Assembly (NCBI GenBank): GCA_964034945.1
Contig: OZ035962.1
Coordinates: forward strand, 77,440,942-77,504,941
DNA from: Chrysopilus asiliformis
Lineage: Eukaryota > Arthropoda > Insecta > Diptera > Rhagionidae
Direction of reading: 5' to 3'
DNA: 64,000 nt
Shown: one piece after another, positions 46,577 to 57,534 of the stretch
Layout of the letters: every line of letters starts with the position of its first letter
Numbering within the stretch: position 1 is the stretch's first letter
Notes under the pieces: model-generated
Seen by the model: the letters and a program-made list of their open reading frames with translations, nothing else
What the model was told of the DNA's origin: nothing
Database searches by the model: none
Translations under genes and position numbers: made by a program

Positions 46577-47321
46577 ATAATAGTTGCGTTTTTTTAATGT
46601 TCTAGAACATAAAACATTAAAAAAACGATCCAGAGTAAATGGGAAATTTCATCGAATTCTATCGCAACTAACTTCACGTTGGTTACATCAGTAAGGCGTT
46701 ACTGTTGTATTTTTTCAAATTATAACATATATAGGGAAAATAATTCATTTAAATCCGAAACTTCTGTTAAAAAATGCGAAGTTAATTCGTTTCGTTTTAC
46801 GTTACGTTTATCGAAATTGTCATTCCAGTTACATATATTTTAAAATGAACACAGCTTTGATTATTTTGGTTTTATTTTGTACTGACTAAAATGAATGAAT
46901 GAACCCTTCGAGCACAGTCTTTCTTTCTTCTTGGATTTTCAAATTCTTCATTCCTGCGAGAGTAACAATCGAGCAGCGCTTTAGTTTCATTATGCTGCCA
47001 TATACGGCGTACACTTTAAAACAAAATCTTTTAAAAAAGTACTTTTAATTTTATTTTGTACCTACTCACGATTCGCTAACTCCCATTTTTAAAATTATTT
47101 AACTGTCACACAGGATCTACCAACCACCAACAGAAAATCCTCAATTGAAAATAAAATGTCAAAATTGTTACGTTGAAGTTAGCAGCATTTCATTACCGTA
47201 CATTACCGTATAAAATTTCCCTTTGTTCCAAACGCTGTCCGAGATGAAAAGGTGGTGCAGGATTTTGTATGGAAAGTTTGTTCTGAACTGCTTCAAAACA
47301 TTAAAAAAACGCAACTATTAT
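46577..47321. mobile_element. MITE-like element, 745 bp
   Basis: Inverted ends ATAATAGTTGCGTTTTTTTA (plus ATGTT) at 46577 and AACATTAAAAAAACGCAACT (plus ATTAT) at 47321 define it. A third TTAAAAAAACG block lies at 46617-46630. The interior is non-coding. Confidence 0.72.
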
Positions 47322-47447
47322 GGCATAGTTCCCGTCAGTAACGCTTCTGAATAAAACCAACAAACACAAATTTACTCTTCAAAATTTATTTCATGAAATT
47401 CATCTTTTTGAAAAACAAACTATTCCATACATATCTAGGAGTCTGGA

Positions 47448-47870
47448 TCAATCTTGAGAGCATGGTCTATACTTGGGATAATTATTGCAGGACCCACTTC
47501 CTAGTAGCTTCCATCCTATTAAATAAAAAATAAATAAAATGTATTGTAACTAATTTTACTTTTTCTGTATGAATATGAAAATGTTACTCTTATTGTTGCA
47601 GGTTGAAGCAGCAAATATACATTGATTTGAAAACTCGATGTGACATTTTCTTAATTTGTTATAGCCACATACTGGATCATATACTGCTGAGCATACATCA
47701 GGGCATGTTCGTTTCTTGTGTGAAGGCAATGCATCCACAAAAATTACAAAAGCTAATAAAATATAAATTTTTAAAATTTTACGAAAATAGTTTGGCAAGA
47801 GAATTTTATTTCAAATTGCTAAATTTAAATACACACCAAGAGCAACTATAATAAATGCAACAATTTTCAT
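47448..47870 (-). CDS. Small secreted Kazal-like cysteine-rich protein, group II copy 2
   Basis: The exons 47870-47837, 47752-47588 and 47515-47448 give 88 residues, introns 84 and 72 nt, phase 1. The signal peptide is MKIVAFIIVALAFVIFVDA, then LPSHKKRT. Eight cysteines follow the pattern C-x3-C-x7-C-x7-C-x7-C-x6-C with YDPVCGYNKLRKC and EFSNQC. The third exon RWKLLGSGSC adds C-x8-C. PVCGY and FSNQC are the strongest Kazal-like features. It is the sister of the gene at 51.6 kb (same exon 1 but for synonymous changes, same promoter block). A secreted inhibitor-like role is inferred only. Confidence 0.85.
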
Positions 47871-47954
47871 TGTGATTAAATTTCCTTGGAAAATTTGAAC
47901 TTAACGAGACGAGTTTTCAACTAAAACATATTTTCTACTGTCTAAACCAAGTTA

Positions 47955-48007
47955 TTTTATATACCAAAAAAGCAAACTCAGGGCAGATTACAATCTGCTG
48001 AATCAAT
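47955..48007 (-). promoter_or_regulatory. TATA box plus upstream near-palindrome of the 47.4 kb gene
   Basis: Minus-strand TATATAAAA (47963-47955) lies 19 nt downstream of GCAGATTGTAATCTGC (47998-47983), itself preceded by ATTGATTCA. The same layout with identical 19-nt spacing occurs before the 51.6-kb gene. Confidence 0.7.
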
Positions 48008-48408
48008 TTTGAAGTGATCGGCAAATTTTTATAATTAGGTTTGTTTACTGTGATTTAAATATTAAAATTTGTATTAATTCATTGAAATTTTTATTTGGCG
48101 CATTTCTCTTAAATATTGTATTGCAATAATATAAGATAGTTCACATTTTTTGAAGCAATAAATCAGGGATTTCCAAGGTTTTTCAGCCAGGACTTCGACG
48201 TAAAAAAATCAATTGAATTGCTATCTAGAATCAATCAGTAAGCTTTACTGAAGGTTTTTTTTGTAAAACCTTCTATTAAAAATAAAAATTGGTTTGGATT
48301 AAGCCATTAAAATACTACAATAGTAAACCAACCTCAGAAAAACTGATTTCAGCAAAAAACATAAGAAAATCTGCAATTGCTAGGGGCCAATCGTAAAATA
48401 CTCTATAT

Positions 48409-48666
48409 CAGGGGTATCCAACCTTTTAGCTTTCCTGGGCCACATTGGGAGAAGACGAGTTATATTGGGCCATAAATAAAATATACTAACCCTAAAGATA
48501 GCTGATTACTAAAAAAGGTAGAATACATACATACTTAGTTAACAATTTTAAGTAATTTAAACTTCATTAATTCATAAAGTTTGTAATTATAGCAGTTTTT
48601 GTTGAGTCACATTCAAGTACGTCTTGGGCCGCATGCGGCCTGTGGGTCGCGGCTTGGACAAGCCTG
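48409..48666. mobile_element. hAT MITE, 258 bp
   Basis: The ends are CAGGGGTATCCAACC and GGCTTGGACAAGCCTG, flanked by a perfect 8-bp duplication CTCTATAT (48401-48408, 48667-48674). CAGGGGTNTCCAA ends are well known among hAT elements of animals. The interior includes TTGGGCCGCATGCGGCCTGT. Confidence 0.92.
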
Positions 48667-49261
48667 CTCTATATGATGACAGACAAAATGTTCATTTAAA
48701 AAAAAAATCCATTTGTATGGCAAAGGGGAAAAAAGTGGTCCGATTGGATTTTGATGTATCGAACGGTTATGTAAAATTATATTTTAAAGAGATTTTGGCT
48801 TCATAAATTTTTCATTACGACACACCGTTTCCGAGAAAACAAGAATAAAGTATTCCATTTGTAGGGAGAAGGGGAAAGGAGTGGTCCAATTGGACATTGA
48901 TGTATGGATAAGTTATGTAAAATCATATTCGAAACACATTTCATCTTTATAAATTTTTCGACACGATGCACAGTTTTCGAGAAAACAGGAAAAAATTATT
49001 TTATTTGTTTGGGAGAGGAAGGAATCAGTGGTCGTATTGGATTTTGGTTTATGGCTGAGTTATGTAAAATCCTTTTCTAAACACATTTTACATTTATAAA
49101 TTTTTCAATATGACTCCCCGTTTTCAATAAAAATGCAAAAAAAACTACAATATTTCGTTTAAGGAAGGGGAAGGAATTGTTCGATTTTGTCCGTTCATGA
49201 ACTTAGGCTAGCCACTTACGAGAAAAGAAACTATACAAAATCTCAAGTCTTTTGTTTAAGC

Positions 49262-50157
49262 CAGCGATTCTCAACCTGTGGGGCGCGCCCCCTGGGGGGG
49301 CGCGAGTACGTTTCAGGGGGGGCGCGAGCATATCCAAGACAAAATATTTAAAAAAGTTTATTAATTGATTGAAAGGAAAGTACATACCCACATACAAAAC
49401 AAAATACATTTCGACATAATATTTAATAATTAACTTATTAACTTACGCTTGGAGCACAATGAACACGAAACCAGCGCAACTACAATGCTGTCACGCAGTG
49501 CAAAATACTAGCGGCAGAGCACAATGGTAGCTCGTGAAGTAGTACAAGTGACATAATATAAAGTGGTATAAACTTGGAAAAATTACAAAAATGGATAATT
49601 TTGAAGCCATAATTTGCTTTGTTGGTCTTTATCTTTGTTATTTGCACTAAGGCTATCAATTTTTCCTCGAACGACATTTTTCCAACCTCACTTTATGAAC
49701 TGTCAACGCAGAATTCTGCGGCAAAGTTAGAAGTTTGCAAACTTTTGCGTTGCGGTTACGTTGTAGCTGCGTTCTATACGTTCACTGTGCTCACTTCAAA
49801 CAATTTGTGGGAACCAAACTTTTAAGTGACAGTTTCTGCGTCAGTTTCGCGTCGGTTTCGCGTTCATTGTGATTTCAGGGTTAAAACAACTACTCGCGAA
49901 ACCGCAAAAATGACGCAAGTGCAATAAAAAGGCACCGGATTCTTGTTTTGTCAACGCTGAGGATCGGTGTTGCCAAATCTCAATAAATTACTGTTTTCTT
50001 GGTAATTTGTGTTTAAAATTAGGGTAGTAGTGTAGGTTTAGCACCAAAATACTCAAATTACGTTATTATTGTATACATTTTATTGTATGCAGGGGTGGCG
50101 CGATGACAATTTTGATTGAAAATTGGGCCGCGAATACTGAAAGGTTGAGAAACGCTG
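49262..50157. mobile_element. Buster-like hAT element, non-autonomous, 896 bp
   Basis: The ends CAGCGATTCTCAACCTGTGG and GGTTGAGAAACGCTG are flanked by a perfect 8-bp duplication GTTTAAGC (49254-49261, 50158-50165). CAGYGRTTCTCAACC ends occur in hAT elements of the Buster type. A smaller inverted-repeat element (49456-49872) sits inside. Confidence 0.93.
49456..49872. mobile_element. MITE nested in the Buster-like hAT
   Basis: Inverted ends CACAATGAACACGAAACC and GGTTTCGCGTTCATTGTG define it. Several further GTTTCGCGTC, ACTGACGCA and GTTCACTGTGC motifs repeat inward. Confidence 0.7.
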
Positions 50158-50738
50158 GTTTAAGCCTTTCGAAAGTTATAGTTTATAGATTGACGGACAG
50201 ACAGACAGACAGACAGACGGACGGACATGCGGACATCAAAATCTTTTATCATCCCTAACACCATGGTATAGTTTATTTTTTGTGTTCGATTATTGGTTCG
50301 ATGAGTTACAAACGATATACTAAATCTAATACACTCCTAGATGATATGTCATATAGAGTATTACAATTCGCTTGCGGCGCATTTATTCGTTAATTGAATT
50401 ACAATTTTTTGGTATTGAAAACTAGAATATTTTTAAAATATTATCATGTTTCGAACAAAAATACCACAAACGGGTGGTATTTCACGATTTCTCATGGTTA
50501 GCGATTTGTAATTGAAAAGTAGAACACGTTTTCTATAAACGTCAGTATTTATTAGAACTCCAGCTCAAAATAAATTTCTCTCGCCTTACAGGAAATGCAA
50601 CCCCATTCCACTCAATTTCCCAGTAATTTGAAGCACACGTGTTAGTTGTAAAGCCTATACCACAATAACGAGATGTGCGGCGCAACGCGGCGAACCGAGG
50701 TGAGTGCGGCACGGTAACAGCCACAGTCATTACCTAAA

Positions 50739-51114
50739 GGTAGAACCAGAAACATACGTCCGTGCGTCCGCCATGCGTCCGTCACGTTGACAGTTCCCTG
50801 CGTTCAAAGTAAAATCAACGGGCTGCTATGAGTACTCCCATAATAATGCGTTTGTCCGCATAGATTAGGTCGACTTTCTACTTTTACATGCGGCAACGCA
50901 CGGAAATGTCATTTCGCAAAAAAGTTTGGTTACGATTTAAGCAATTTAAGTATGGAACAAATTGAAAGTAATTGTTTCGACGATAAACTAATAGAAGAAG
51001 TGCAAAAAAAGTGAAGAAGAAGTGATTCGTTGCCGTACCCAACTGTCACCGCATAAAACTGTCTACCGGACGGACGCATGACGGACGCATCGACGTACGA
51101 TTCAGGTTCTAGCT
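50739..51114. mobile_element. MITE, 376 bp, with GCGTCCGTC repeats
   Basis: The left end AGGTAGAACCAGAAACATAC with CGTCCGTGCGTCCG, and the right end as its imperfect inverse (CGGACGCATCGACGTACGAT, TCAGGTTCTAGCTT). Arms are about 60 bp and GC-rich. It lies about 440 bp from the next Kazal-like gene. Confidence 0.75.
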
Positions 51115-51555
51115 TAAACCTCAATTACGAGGTGCGGATGCGGTGACAGCTCAATTCATGTTGCTACAAATCGCAGTGAAGTTGAATATTATTGTTGACT
51201 GAATGTTTCGAATATGTTTTCAAAATAATTGTCCGTTTTTCGGCTTGATAAAAACATTTGCTACAACACTCAGAAAATGTAAACAATATGAAAAAATATA
51301 ATGCAGCTTTTAAAGATAGAAAGTCACAATAAATTCAACAATGAGAAAAATTGAAGTCCTTCTTCCTTCGTCATAAGAAAAGTTTTTCTGATTCTTCTCC
51401 AAACCAGATTTTAACCAGATTTTACTCATTTTCAAGTTCAGACAAAGTCCTACGGCAACAATGTACAAAAAATAATAAAAACAAAAATAAAATTTAGCTT
51501 TTAACATTTATTTTATGATCTTTAAAAAACGCTAATGTTGAACAGCTCATCCCCA

Positions 51556-51976
51556 CTACAAAAAAATCGACGCAGATTGATGACATTGATTATAATTCGG
51601 ATAGCGTGAACAGGGCGCTTTTCCCAAAAGCTTCCAATCTTTTTAGTAAATAATAATAGGTTTTAGTGTAACTGTTTTTTTACTACCATTAAAAACTTAC
51701 TTTTATTATGGCATTTTGCAGTAACAAATAAACATTGATTATTAAATTCGGCGTGACACTTTCTAGTCTTATCATAGCCACATACTGGATCAATTACGGC
51801 TGGACATATGCTGGAACATGGCTTTTTCTTATGTAAAGACGATGCTTCCACCAAGAGCTGTCGACAAGAGCTGTCGAAAAGATTAATAAAAAATTAACAA
51901 AAGTACTGTTTTTTCTCAAAAGTGCTAAATCTATATACAAACCAAGAGCAACTATGATAAATGCAACAATTTTCAT
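51556..51976 (-). CDS. Small secreted Kazal-like cysteine-rich protein, group II copy 3, altered splice junction
   Basis: The core exon (51870-51701) reads PCSSICPAVIDPVCGYDKTR, then KCHAEFNNQC and KCHNK: C-x3-C-x7-C-x7-C-x7-C-x6-C. The last exon (51638-51556) continues NWKLLGKAPCSRYPNYNQC, giving eight cysteines as in its sister at 47.4 kb. Exon 1 starts at 51976 with MKIVAFIIVAL. The standard donor (51942) joined to the available acceptors breaks the frame, because TCGACAGCTCTTG is tandemly duplicated at the 3' splice site and the ancestral acceptor AG has become AAT. Using a GTATAT donor 4 nt downstream (exon 1 51976-51939) and the acceptor at 51872-51871 restores an open 96-residue protein. 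The last acceptor (CTAAAAAG) is weak. Either a working gene with shifted splicing or a young pseudogene. Confidence 0.72.
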
Positions 51977-52059
51977 TTTAAAAAATTTCGTTGACAAGTT
52001 TGATGTTCACAAGACGAGTTTTGAAGTAAAACTTTTTTTTCTACTGTTTGAACCAAGTT

Positions 52060-52112
52060 TTTTATATACCACACAAGTCGATTTAGTGCAGATTATAATC
52101 TGCTGAATCAAT
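52060..52112 (-). promoter_or_regulatory. TATA box plus upstream perfect palindrome of the 51.6 kb gene
   Basis: Minus-strand TATATAAAA (52068-52060) lies 19 nt downstream of the perfect 16-bp palindrome GCAGATTATAATCTGC (52088-52103), preceded by ATTGATTCA. Nearly identical to the promoter of the 47.4-kb gene. Confidence 0.72.
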
Positions 52113-52239
52113 CTTGAATTAATCGATATGTAAGTACTCATTTTAGATGAAATCTTTTAATGCGAAAAAAAGAAAATTAATATGTAAATATTGATTAACA
52201 TTTTTTTCGCGGTTCTTGACTCAAAATAGGTTGACCGTA

Positions 52240-52640
52240 TTACTATTCTCTGCTATAGAGGGAAAGTATTGTATTCATGACAAATACCGGCTCGAGAATG
52301 GGGGCTGATAGAAACTTTCTGGTCAGTGTGAATTCCGTTTCATCCAAAATTATGATCTGTCTGTCTGTCGGTCTGTCCGTTGTACGTATCTTAAATAGCT
52401 CGAGAATGCGTTGAGCTAGCGACTTGAAAATTTTTGTGAATAAATTTTAGATAGATAGATAGATATTTTATTTTGAGCCGTATTTACAAAGTATTTGTGA
52501 ATAAATTTTACGAAAATCCTAGTTTTCTAACAATTTTTGGAAAAGTAACGTTAGCTATAACGGGTACCTAGCATACAATTTTTTAAATACCAAAAAATGC
52601 TGTAAGAATAAAAGAAAAGCCAGAATTTTTTAGAAAAAAA
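52240..52640 (+). repeat. Family A dispersed repeat, truncated copy
   Basis: It has TATAGAGGGAAAGTATTGTA, TTCATGAC, a CTGTCTGTCTGTCGGTCTGT tract and GTACGTATCTTAAATAGCTC. A short tandem (TAGA)n and the inserted block 52448-52500 duplicate TTTGTGAATAAATTTTA. The TTAA at 52391-52394 is the uninterrupted site used by the MITE at 57891. Confidence 0.7.
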
Positions 52641-53030
52641 TCCAGAAACAAAATGCTTTTTCGGGGTTTTTGATCCTTAATATCCTGTAAACATTTGAAA
52701 ATTCACACCGGAAGATCCGAATTAAGTAGAATCAGGACTTTGGATGGCGTCAGGCTCAAGAAGCTCGACTAAAAATGATAAAAAAAAATAAAAAAAATTA
52801 TGAAATAAATTAAAAATTTAAAAAAAAATATGGAAAAAAATTGTTCGAAAAAATGGAGGAAAAATTTCCGTAAAAACAAGTTTTTTTTTTAAACAAATAC
52901 ACTTTTTAAATGCACTCAAAAGAATTTCTAACATATAAATTTCTAACATATTTTGATAAAAAAGTGTTTGAACTACGTGTCAGATTTTGATGTATGTAAA
53001 TACTGACACGTAGGCCAAACACTTTTTTAA

Positions 53031-53261
53031 CCCTCTAACCGGAATATTTCCGAAAAAAATTCACCAAAATATGACTTTCAACTTGCGACAGACCGTAACC
53101 AAGACAACGCACAGGGCTAAATTTTTTCCAGCTTGTAAATGGATAACTTACAAAAGTCAGTGTAACACGTTCCGGCGATTTCCGGCGATTAAAATTGTTA
53201 CCCGTTATAAACAAACGAATTCCCTGAAGCCCGCCTTTAGGCGGGCATTCCGGCTAGAGGG
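53031..53261. mobile_element. TTAA-flanked MITE, 231 bp
   Basis: The ends CCCTCTAACCGGAAT and ATTCCGGCTAGAGGG are inverted (one mismatch) and bordered by TTAA (53027-53030, 53262-53265). The hairpin GCCCGCCTTTAGGCGGGC lies close to the right end. An outer inverted repeat with GTGTTTGAACTACGTGTCA sits just to its left (52966-53025). Confidence 0.83.
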
Positions 53262-53339
53262 TTAAATCAGTAAACCGGGCTGTAACACTTTTGCGAAAAC
53301 AAATTTATCACACACTTTTTGTGGTAAAATATATTAGAA

Positions 53340-55110
53340 AATTAAAACGCAACAAAATTATTTTATTCTTTTGAGTACATTGAAAAAGTGTATATGTTTA
53401 AAAAAAATTGGTTTTATGCCTATTTTTTATCCATTTTTTCGGACCATTTTTTGGCACGTTTTTTTTTAAATTTTTAATTAATTTTTATTTTGTCTTTTGT
53501 TTGTGATTCTAAAAAAACAAAAAGTTTAGTTTCCGGGATGACAGAACAACATGCCTAAATTCGAGACTGTCTCGACCATACCGGCAAGTATGGTCACCTT
53601 AATTCTAAACTTATTTTTGCTTACCAAATAGTTTAATAATCCCTTTCGTTTACGTTTCTCGTATAGCATTTGGCGTATTTAAAGAACACGTTACATATTT
53701 TCATAAGTATAAATGTAAAACAAAACAAACATATGAATTACAAAATTTACTACAGCACAAAAGTGCTAATGTTATTTAAACAACAACAAAAAAAAAGTAA
53801 TGTGATCATTGAACTTGTGAATGCAAACGTATCATTTTAACGTCACAGTATGATTCCATTGAAATTGTCAATTAAGCATAAAAAAGGCAAATTAAAGGGA
53901 GGTGAACATTTTCGTTAGACCGAAGTCAAGAACAAACACCGATAAGCTAGATTTAGCACAATTTCATTTTTTATTAGTTAGACGCGATAACACAGTCTAA
54001 CAACCCAAAAAAAAATAGTTTTTAGGTTAACAAATGTGTTAAATTGAAATTATGAACATTAGATCACATGTCATTTGAAAGCTTAATATCATTGTACCAG
54101 ATTTCTTTGCACTTTCATTTTTATGAGTCAGTTACAGTTTGTTGTGTATTTAATTTTAGAGGAAAATAGTGAGGTGTAGTTTTTCGAGCTTTTTTGAGGG
54201 CACTGGGACTCTGACGATTGGTTTCGTTTTCCTACACTGTTGAAAATATGCGGAAAAAAAGTTTTTACCATTTTATAATTGAAAGTATAAACTCGTACCT
54301 TTTCCGCGAAATTTAGAACTTTAAAGCTGTGCTAACACGGCAGTCAACGCGTTAATTTGTTTTCTTCTGGGTTGTTTAACACGCCATCCAGACCTGCCGG
54401 AAACATTGACAGAACGGTTAACAGAAATGTCATTAGAAAATTCTGTTGTGATGTAGGTGGGCTGATTCTGGCATGACGTTTCAGTTTCACAAATGCGTTG
54501 AGCAGTAAACAACTGAGAGTAGTAAATATGATGATCTCAGTGAGTTCACTGTTTTCTTTAAAATTTCCGCACTAAAATGAAATTCGGCCTCCAGCTGCTC
54601 CCACGATGCCTTTTTCAAATCATTTCTTTGTAAAAATTACTTTTAAACAGCATTCGTTTATAGAACGGAGCGTCTCTGCACGTGAAAAATTAGAATCCGC
54701 CATCTAATTTATGTTACCATTTCTGTTAGCAAAAACTGTCTGACTTTTCTGTCGTAACAGCTGTCATTTCAATCTGCACTAGACCTAACATCAGACGTAA
54801 CAGCGACAGTGACGGGATTCATGGCAGGTGTGGATTACTAGTAAGAAATGCTCGACTCCCAATTAAAGGTGTTCGACTCCCAAGTAGAGGTGCTCGGGAT
54901 CTGCTCGAAAATACCTTTGCTCTAATCGGTGTCATAGCTTGATCTGAATCTGCCAGTTAAAAACGCCATCATTCTTAAAACCGAAAATGGTCGGATATGA
55001 CGTAGTTTTACATAAGTTTCTTATAATATACTCATTTAAAAAAAAACGCCTGCGGCGAATTTTTTTTTAAATTTATGATTTTTTTTACATAAAATTCTTG
55101 ATTTACAATA
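53340..55110. other. Intergenic DNA, nothing firm
   Basis: No gene is supported. A short near-tandem GCTCGACTCCCAATTAAAGG / TTCGACTCCCAAGTAGAGG occurs at 54850-54900. Confidence 0.4.
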
Positions 55111-55119
55111 GTATATTTT

Positions 55120-55490
55120 CCCCACACAACTATATAACATAGAACAACTGTCACCATACAAAGCTCTGCTGAAGAATTGTCCCAAAAGTATTTCCCTCTT
55201 TATCGTACTTGAACGCATCCACTGAACTGTATAAGGTCGCGAGATTCAAATTTAGTTTGCCGCGAAATTCAAATTTCACAAGTTTGAGACTAACTTTAGG
55301 GGTCAAAAACGAACTTTAGGCGCCAACACCATTCCGAAAGTCTATTTTCCTTTGACAGCTCACGGTTTAAACGAGAGGAGTATATTTATTTTCATACGGT
55401 TATCTTGCTCTTACTTGACTCGTTTTGATTCACTGAACTGTATTGAAATGGGACTATTTGAGACAGCAAATCGAGCGATCTAGTATCTAT
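55120..55490 (+). repeat. Dispersed repeat D, copy 1
   Basis: From ACAACTATATAACATAGAAC to GCGATCTAGTATCTATGAT this is about 95 percent the same as 60000-60372, in the same orientation. It includes GACAGCTCACGGTTTAAACG. Neither copy has obvious inverted ends or an open gene. Confidence 0.8.
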
Positions 55491-55611
55491 GATTTTCCCC
55501 TAAAATTTTGCCTACTAAGAGAAAAAAATTACAGAAAGTTTCAGAAAACTCATTTTTTTGGAAAAGAGTTGGTATATTTTTTGCCACTTTGACAATCCGA
55601 ATTAAAAATCA

Positions 55612-55700
55612 CCCCCCCCCCCCCCTTTCCTTCCCGCCTTCCCGCCTTTCCTTCCCTCTTTGACGATTAAAAATCTCCCCTCCCCTTCTACCAGCCAATT
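55612..55700. repeat. C14 tract and pyrimidine-rich DNA
   Basis: A run of 14 C (55612-55625) precedes repeated CTTCCCGCCTTTCC-type sequence, asymmetric in strand composition. Confidence 0.7.
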
Positions 55701-55984
55701 TTCCTAGATTCGAACAAAAACAAAATTGGGCACCTTAAGAACAGGGTTTTTCTTCTACTTGTTTTTTTAGTATTAAATACCTAGTATTTTTTTAACGATT
55801 TTTTTTATTTTTTTTTTACAGGATTATTATTTTTTTAATACAAAAAATATTTGAAAAATGACAATGCTTAACTGGAATAGAGCAAAACTGCTCCTGTTAC
55901 CGAAAATAAAACAGAATGTCAGCCACCCATATTTTCGCTGAAACTTCTTACCGCGGCACTTATAAATCACCCTAAATGACGGAA

Positions 55985-56815
55985 TTTCGAAATAAAAAAT
56001 ATCAGTTGTGGTCAACACAAAACTTTCTTCTACAAAATCTACGGCCCTGCGCAATTTACGCTAGAGCCCTGTCGCTTTGTCAACCTAAGACGACCTCCCA
56101 ATAAATTCTTGGTTTATTCAAAAACGTACAAAATTTGAGATAACTTGAGAACTGTAAAAGATATCAATTTACGGTAAATGGCAAAAATGTAGAAAATGTT
56201 AACATCTCCAATTCTTCCTTAAATTAATTTGTCGAAAAATCGTTAGTTTGCAAATTATTCGCAAAAATATTATTTTTTACATATTAATGAAAATATCTCA
56301 ATAACGGTAAAATATAACGGATAACGGTAAATGACAAAATTGTGCAGAATGCCATTCTCATTAATTCACTTCATACATTCAGTCAGCAAAAACCCGTTAA
56401 TTTTTGGAGATAATCGCAAAAAACTGTTTTTTTGGAAATAACGGTTTATCTCGATAACAGGTTGAGATATCGAGTTATACCTAAAGACAAAAGTGTGGGA
56501 AATTTTATTAAGGCCACTAAAAAACGCGTAGTTTGGGAGTAAATCGAGAAAAACGTTTGAAAACCGTTATTTTGGATACTTCCGGTTAACGGATTTCCAC
56601 CAAAAGTTGATAGGATCGTCCCATTTCAGGACCCAACATGCCTTTTTGAGAAATCTTGTACACAGACTGACAGACAGACTGACAGACAGAACGACATTTT
56701 TTTAATATGACTCCAATCGACTCAGGAGTGATCGGGAAATGTTTTTTAGGCAAAATTAAGAGGTCGAAATTTTTCATGAATACAATACTTTATTATACTC
56801 CGTAGAAGAAAGTAA
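55985..56815 (-). repeat. Family A dispersed repeat, full reverse copy
   Basis: Reverse order of 25701-26790, from AATATCAGTTGTGGTCAACA to TTATACTCCGTAGAAGAAAG. Here the microsatellite is only GACTGACAGACAGACTGACAGACAG (56664-56690), while the other copy has about 216 bp. Confidence 0.78.
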
Positions 56816-56949
56816 TATGCTCCTATTCGGCTGCTCTTTGCTGAAACTACGAAGACAATTTGAGTCTTAGCTCGAGGACGCCACTGTCGCCTATCGCAGG
56901 GTTCATATAATTCGCATATCCAAAAATCCTTCATAATTTATTTAATTCA

Positions 56950-57440
56950 CATCAAAATGTTCATCACTGGGTAAGTTTTATAATAACGAAATAGAAACTA
57001 TTTCATTTTTTCGATGCGATGTCATTTTGTAAACAAATGTTGGCTATTTTCAGAGCGACTTATCATCCCCGCAATTTTCTTTTATCTCTATGTCATTAGA
57101 TAATGGCTTAATTCTATTTGATTATATTTACGATACCATCGACGAGGTAAACAATGTAAACAATTTCAGACATAAAATTGTTCTTCCAGAATATTAAATT
57201 TCATATTTGACTCATTTGTTTTCAAAATTTTGTGTCAATTTGACAAAACGCTCGTCAAATCATGAAATTAAAATGGAAAACCCAGCATATACAAATTTTA
57301 ATATTTCCGTGATTTGTTTATACAATTAAATGAACGAGGAAGGTGATTTTTCTAAGTTTCGAATAATTGTTTTCGTTCGCGGTTTTGTGATGTTAGCATA
57401 ACTATTTCACAGGTGATTATTATTCATTAGAAAATGAAGC
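56950..57440. other. Intergenic DNA, nothing recognised
   Basis: No gene or terminal repeat found in this 500-bp stretch. Confidence 0.4.
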
Positions 57441-57534
57441 TAATTAAATGGTAAACATCTGCTTGCAATGAATTTTTTTTCCTAGAAACCTTATCGGTGA
57501 TGTATTTGTCGTATGTTTGTTAAACGTTAAAAGA

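Larger units (their letters stand above)
48350..50365 (-). repeat. Family B dispersed repeat, reverse copy with two hAT insertions
   Basis: Reverse family B order: unit blocks (GATTGGATTTTGATGTAT, GTAAAATCATATTCGAAACA) from 48675 to 49250, then GACAGACAGACAGACAGACG at 50194 and TTTTATCATCCCTAACACCA, and the end ATGATATGTCATATAG. It is interrupted by hAT elements at 48409-48666 and 49262-50157. Confidence 0.75.
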
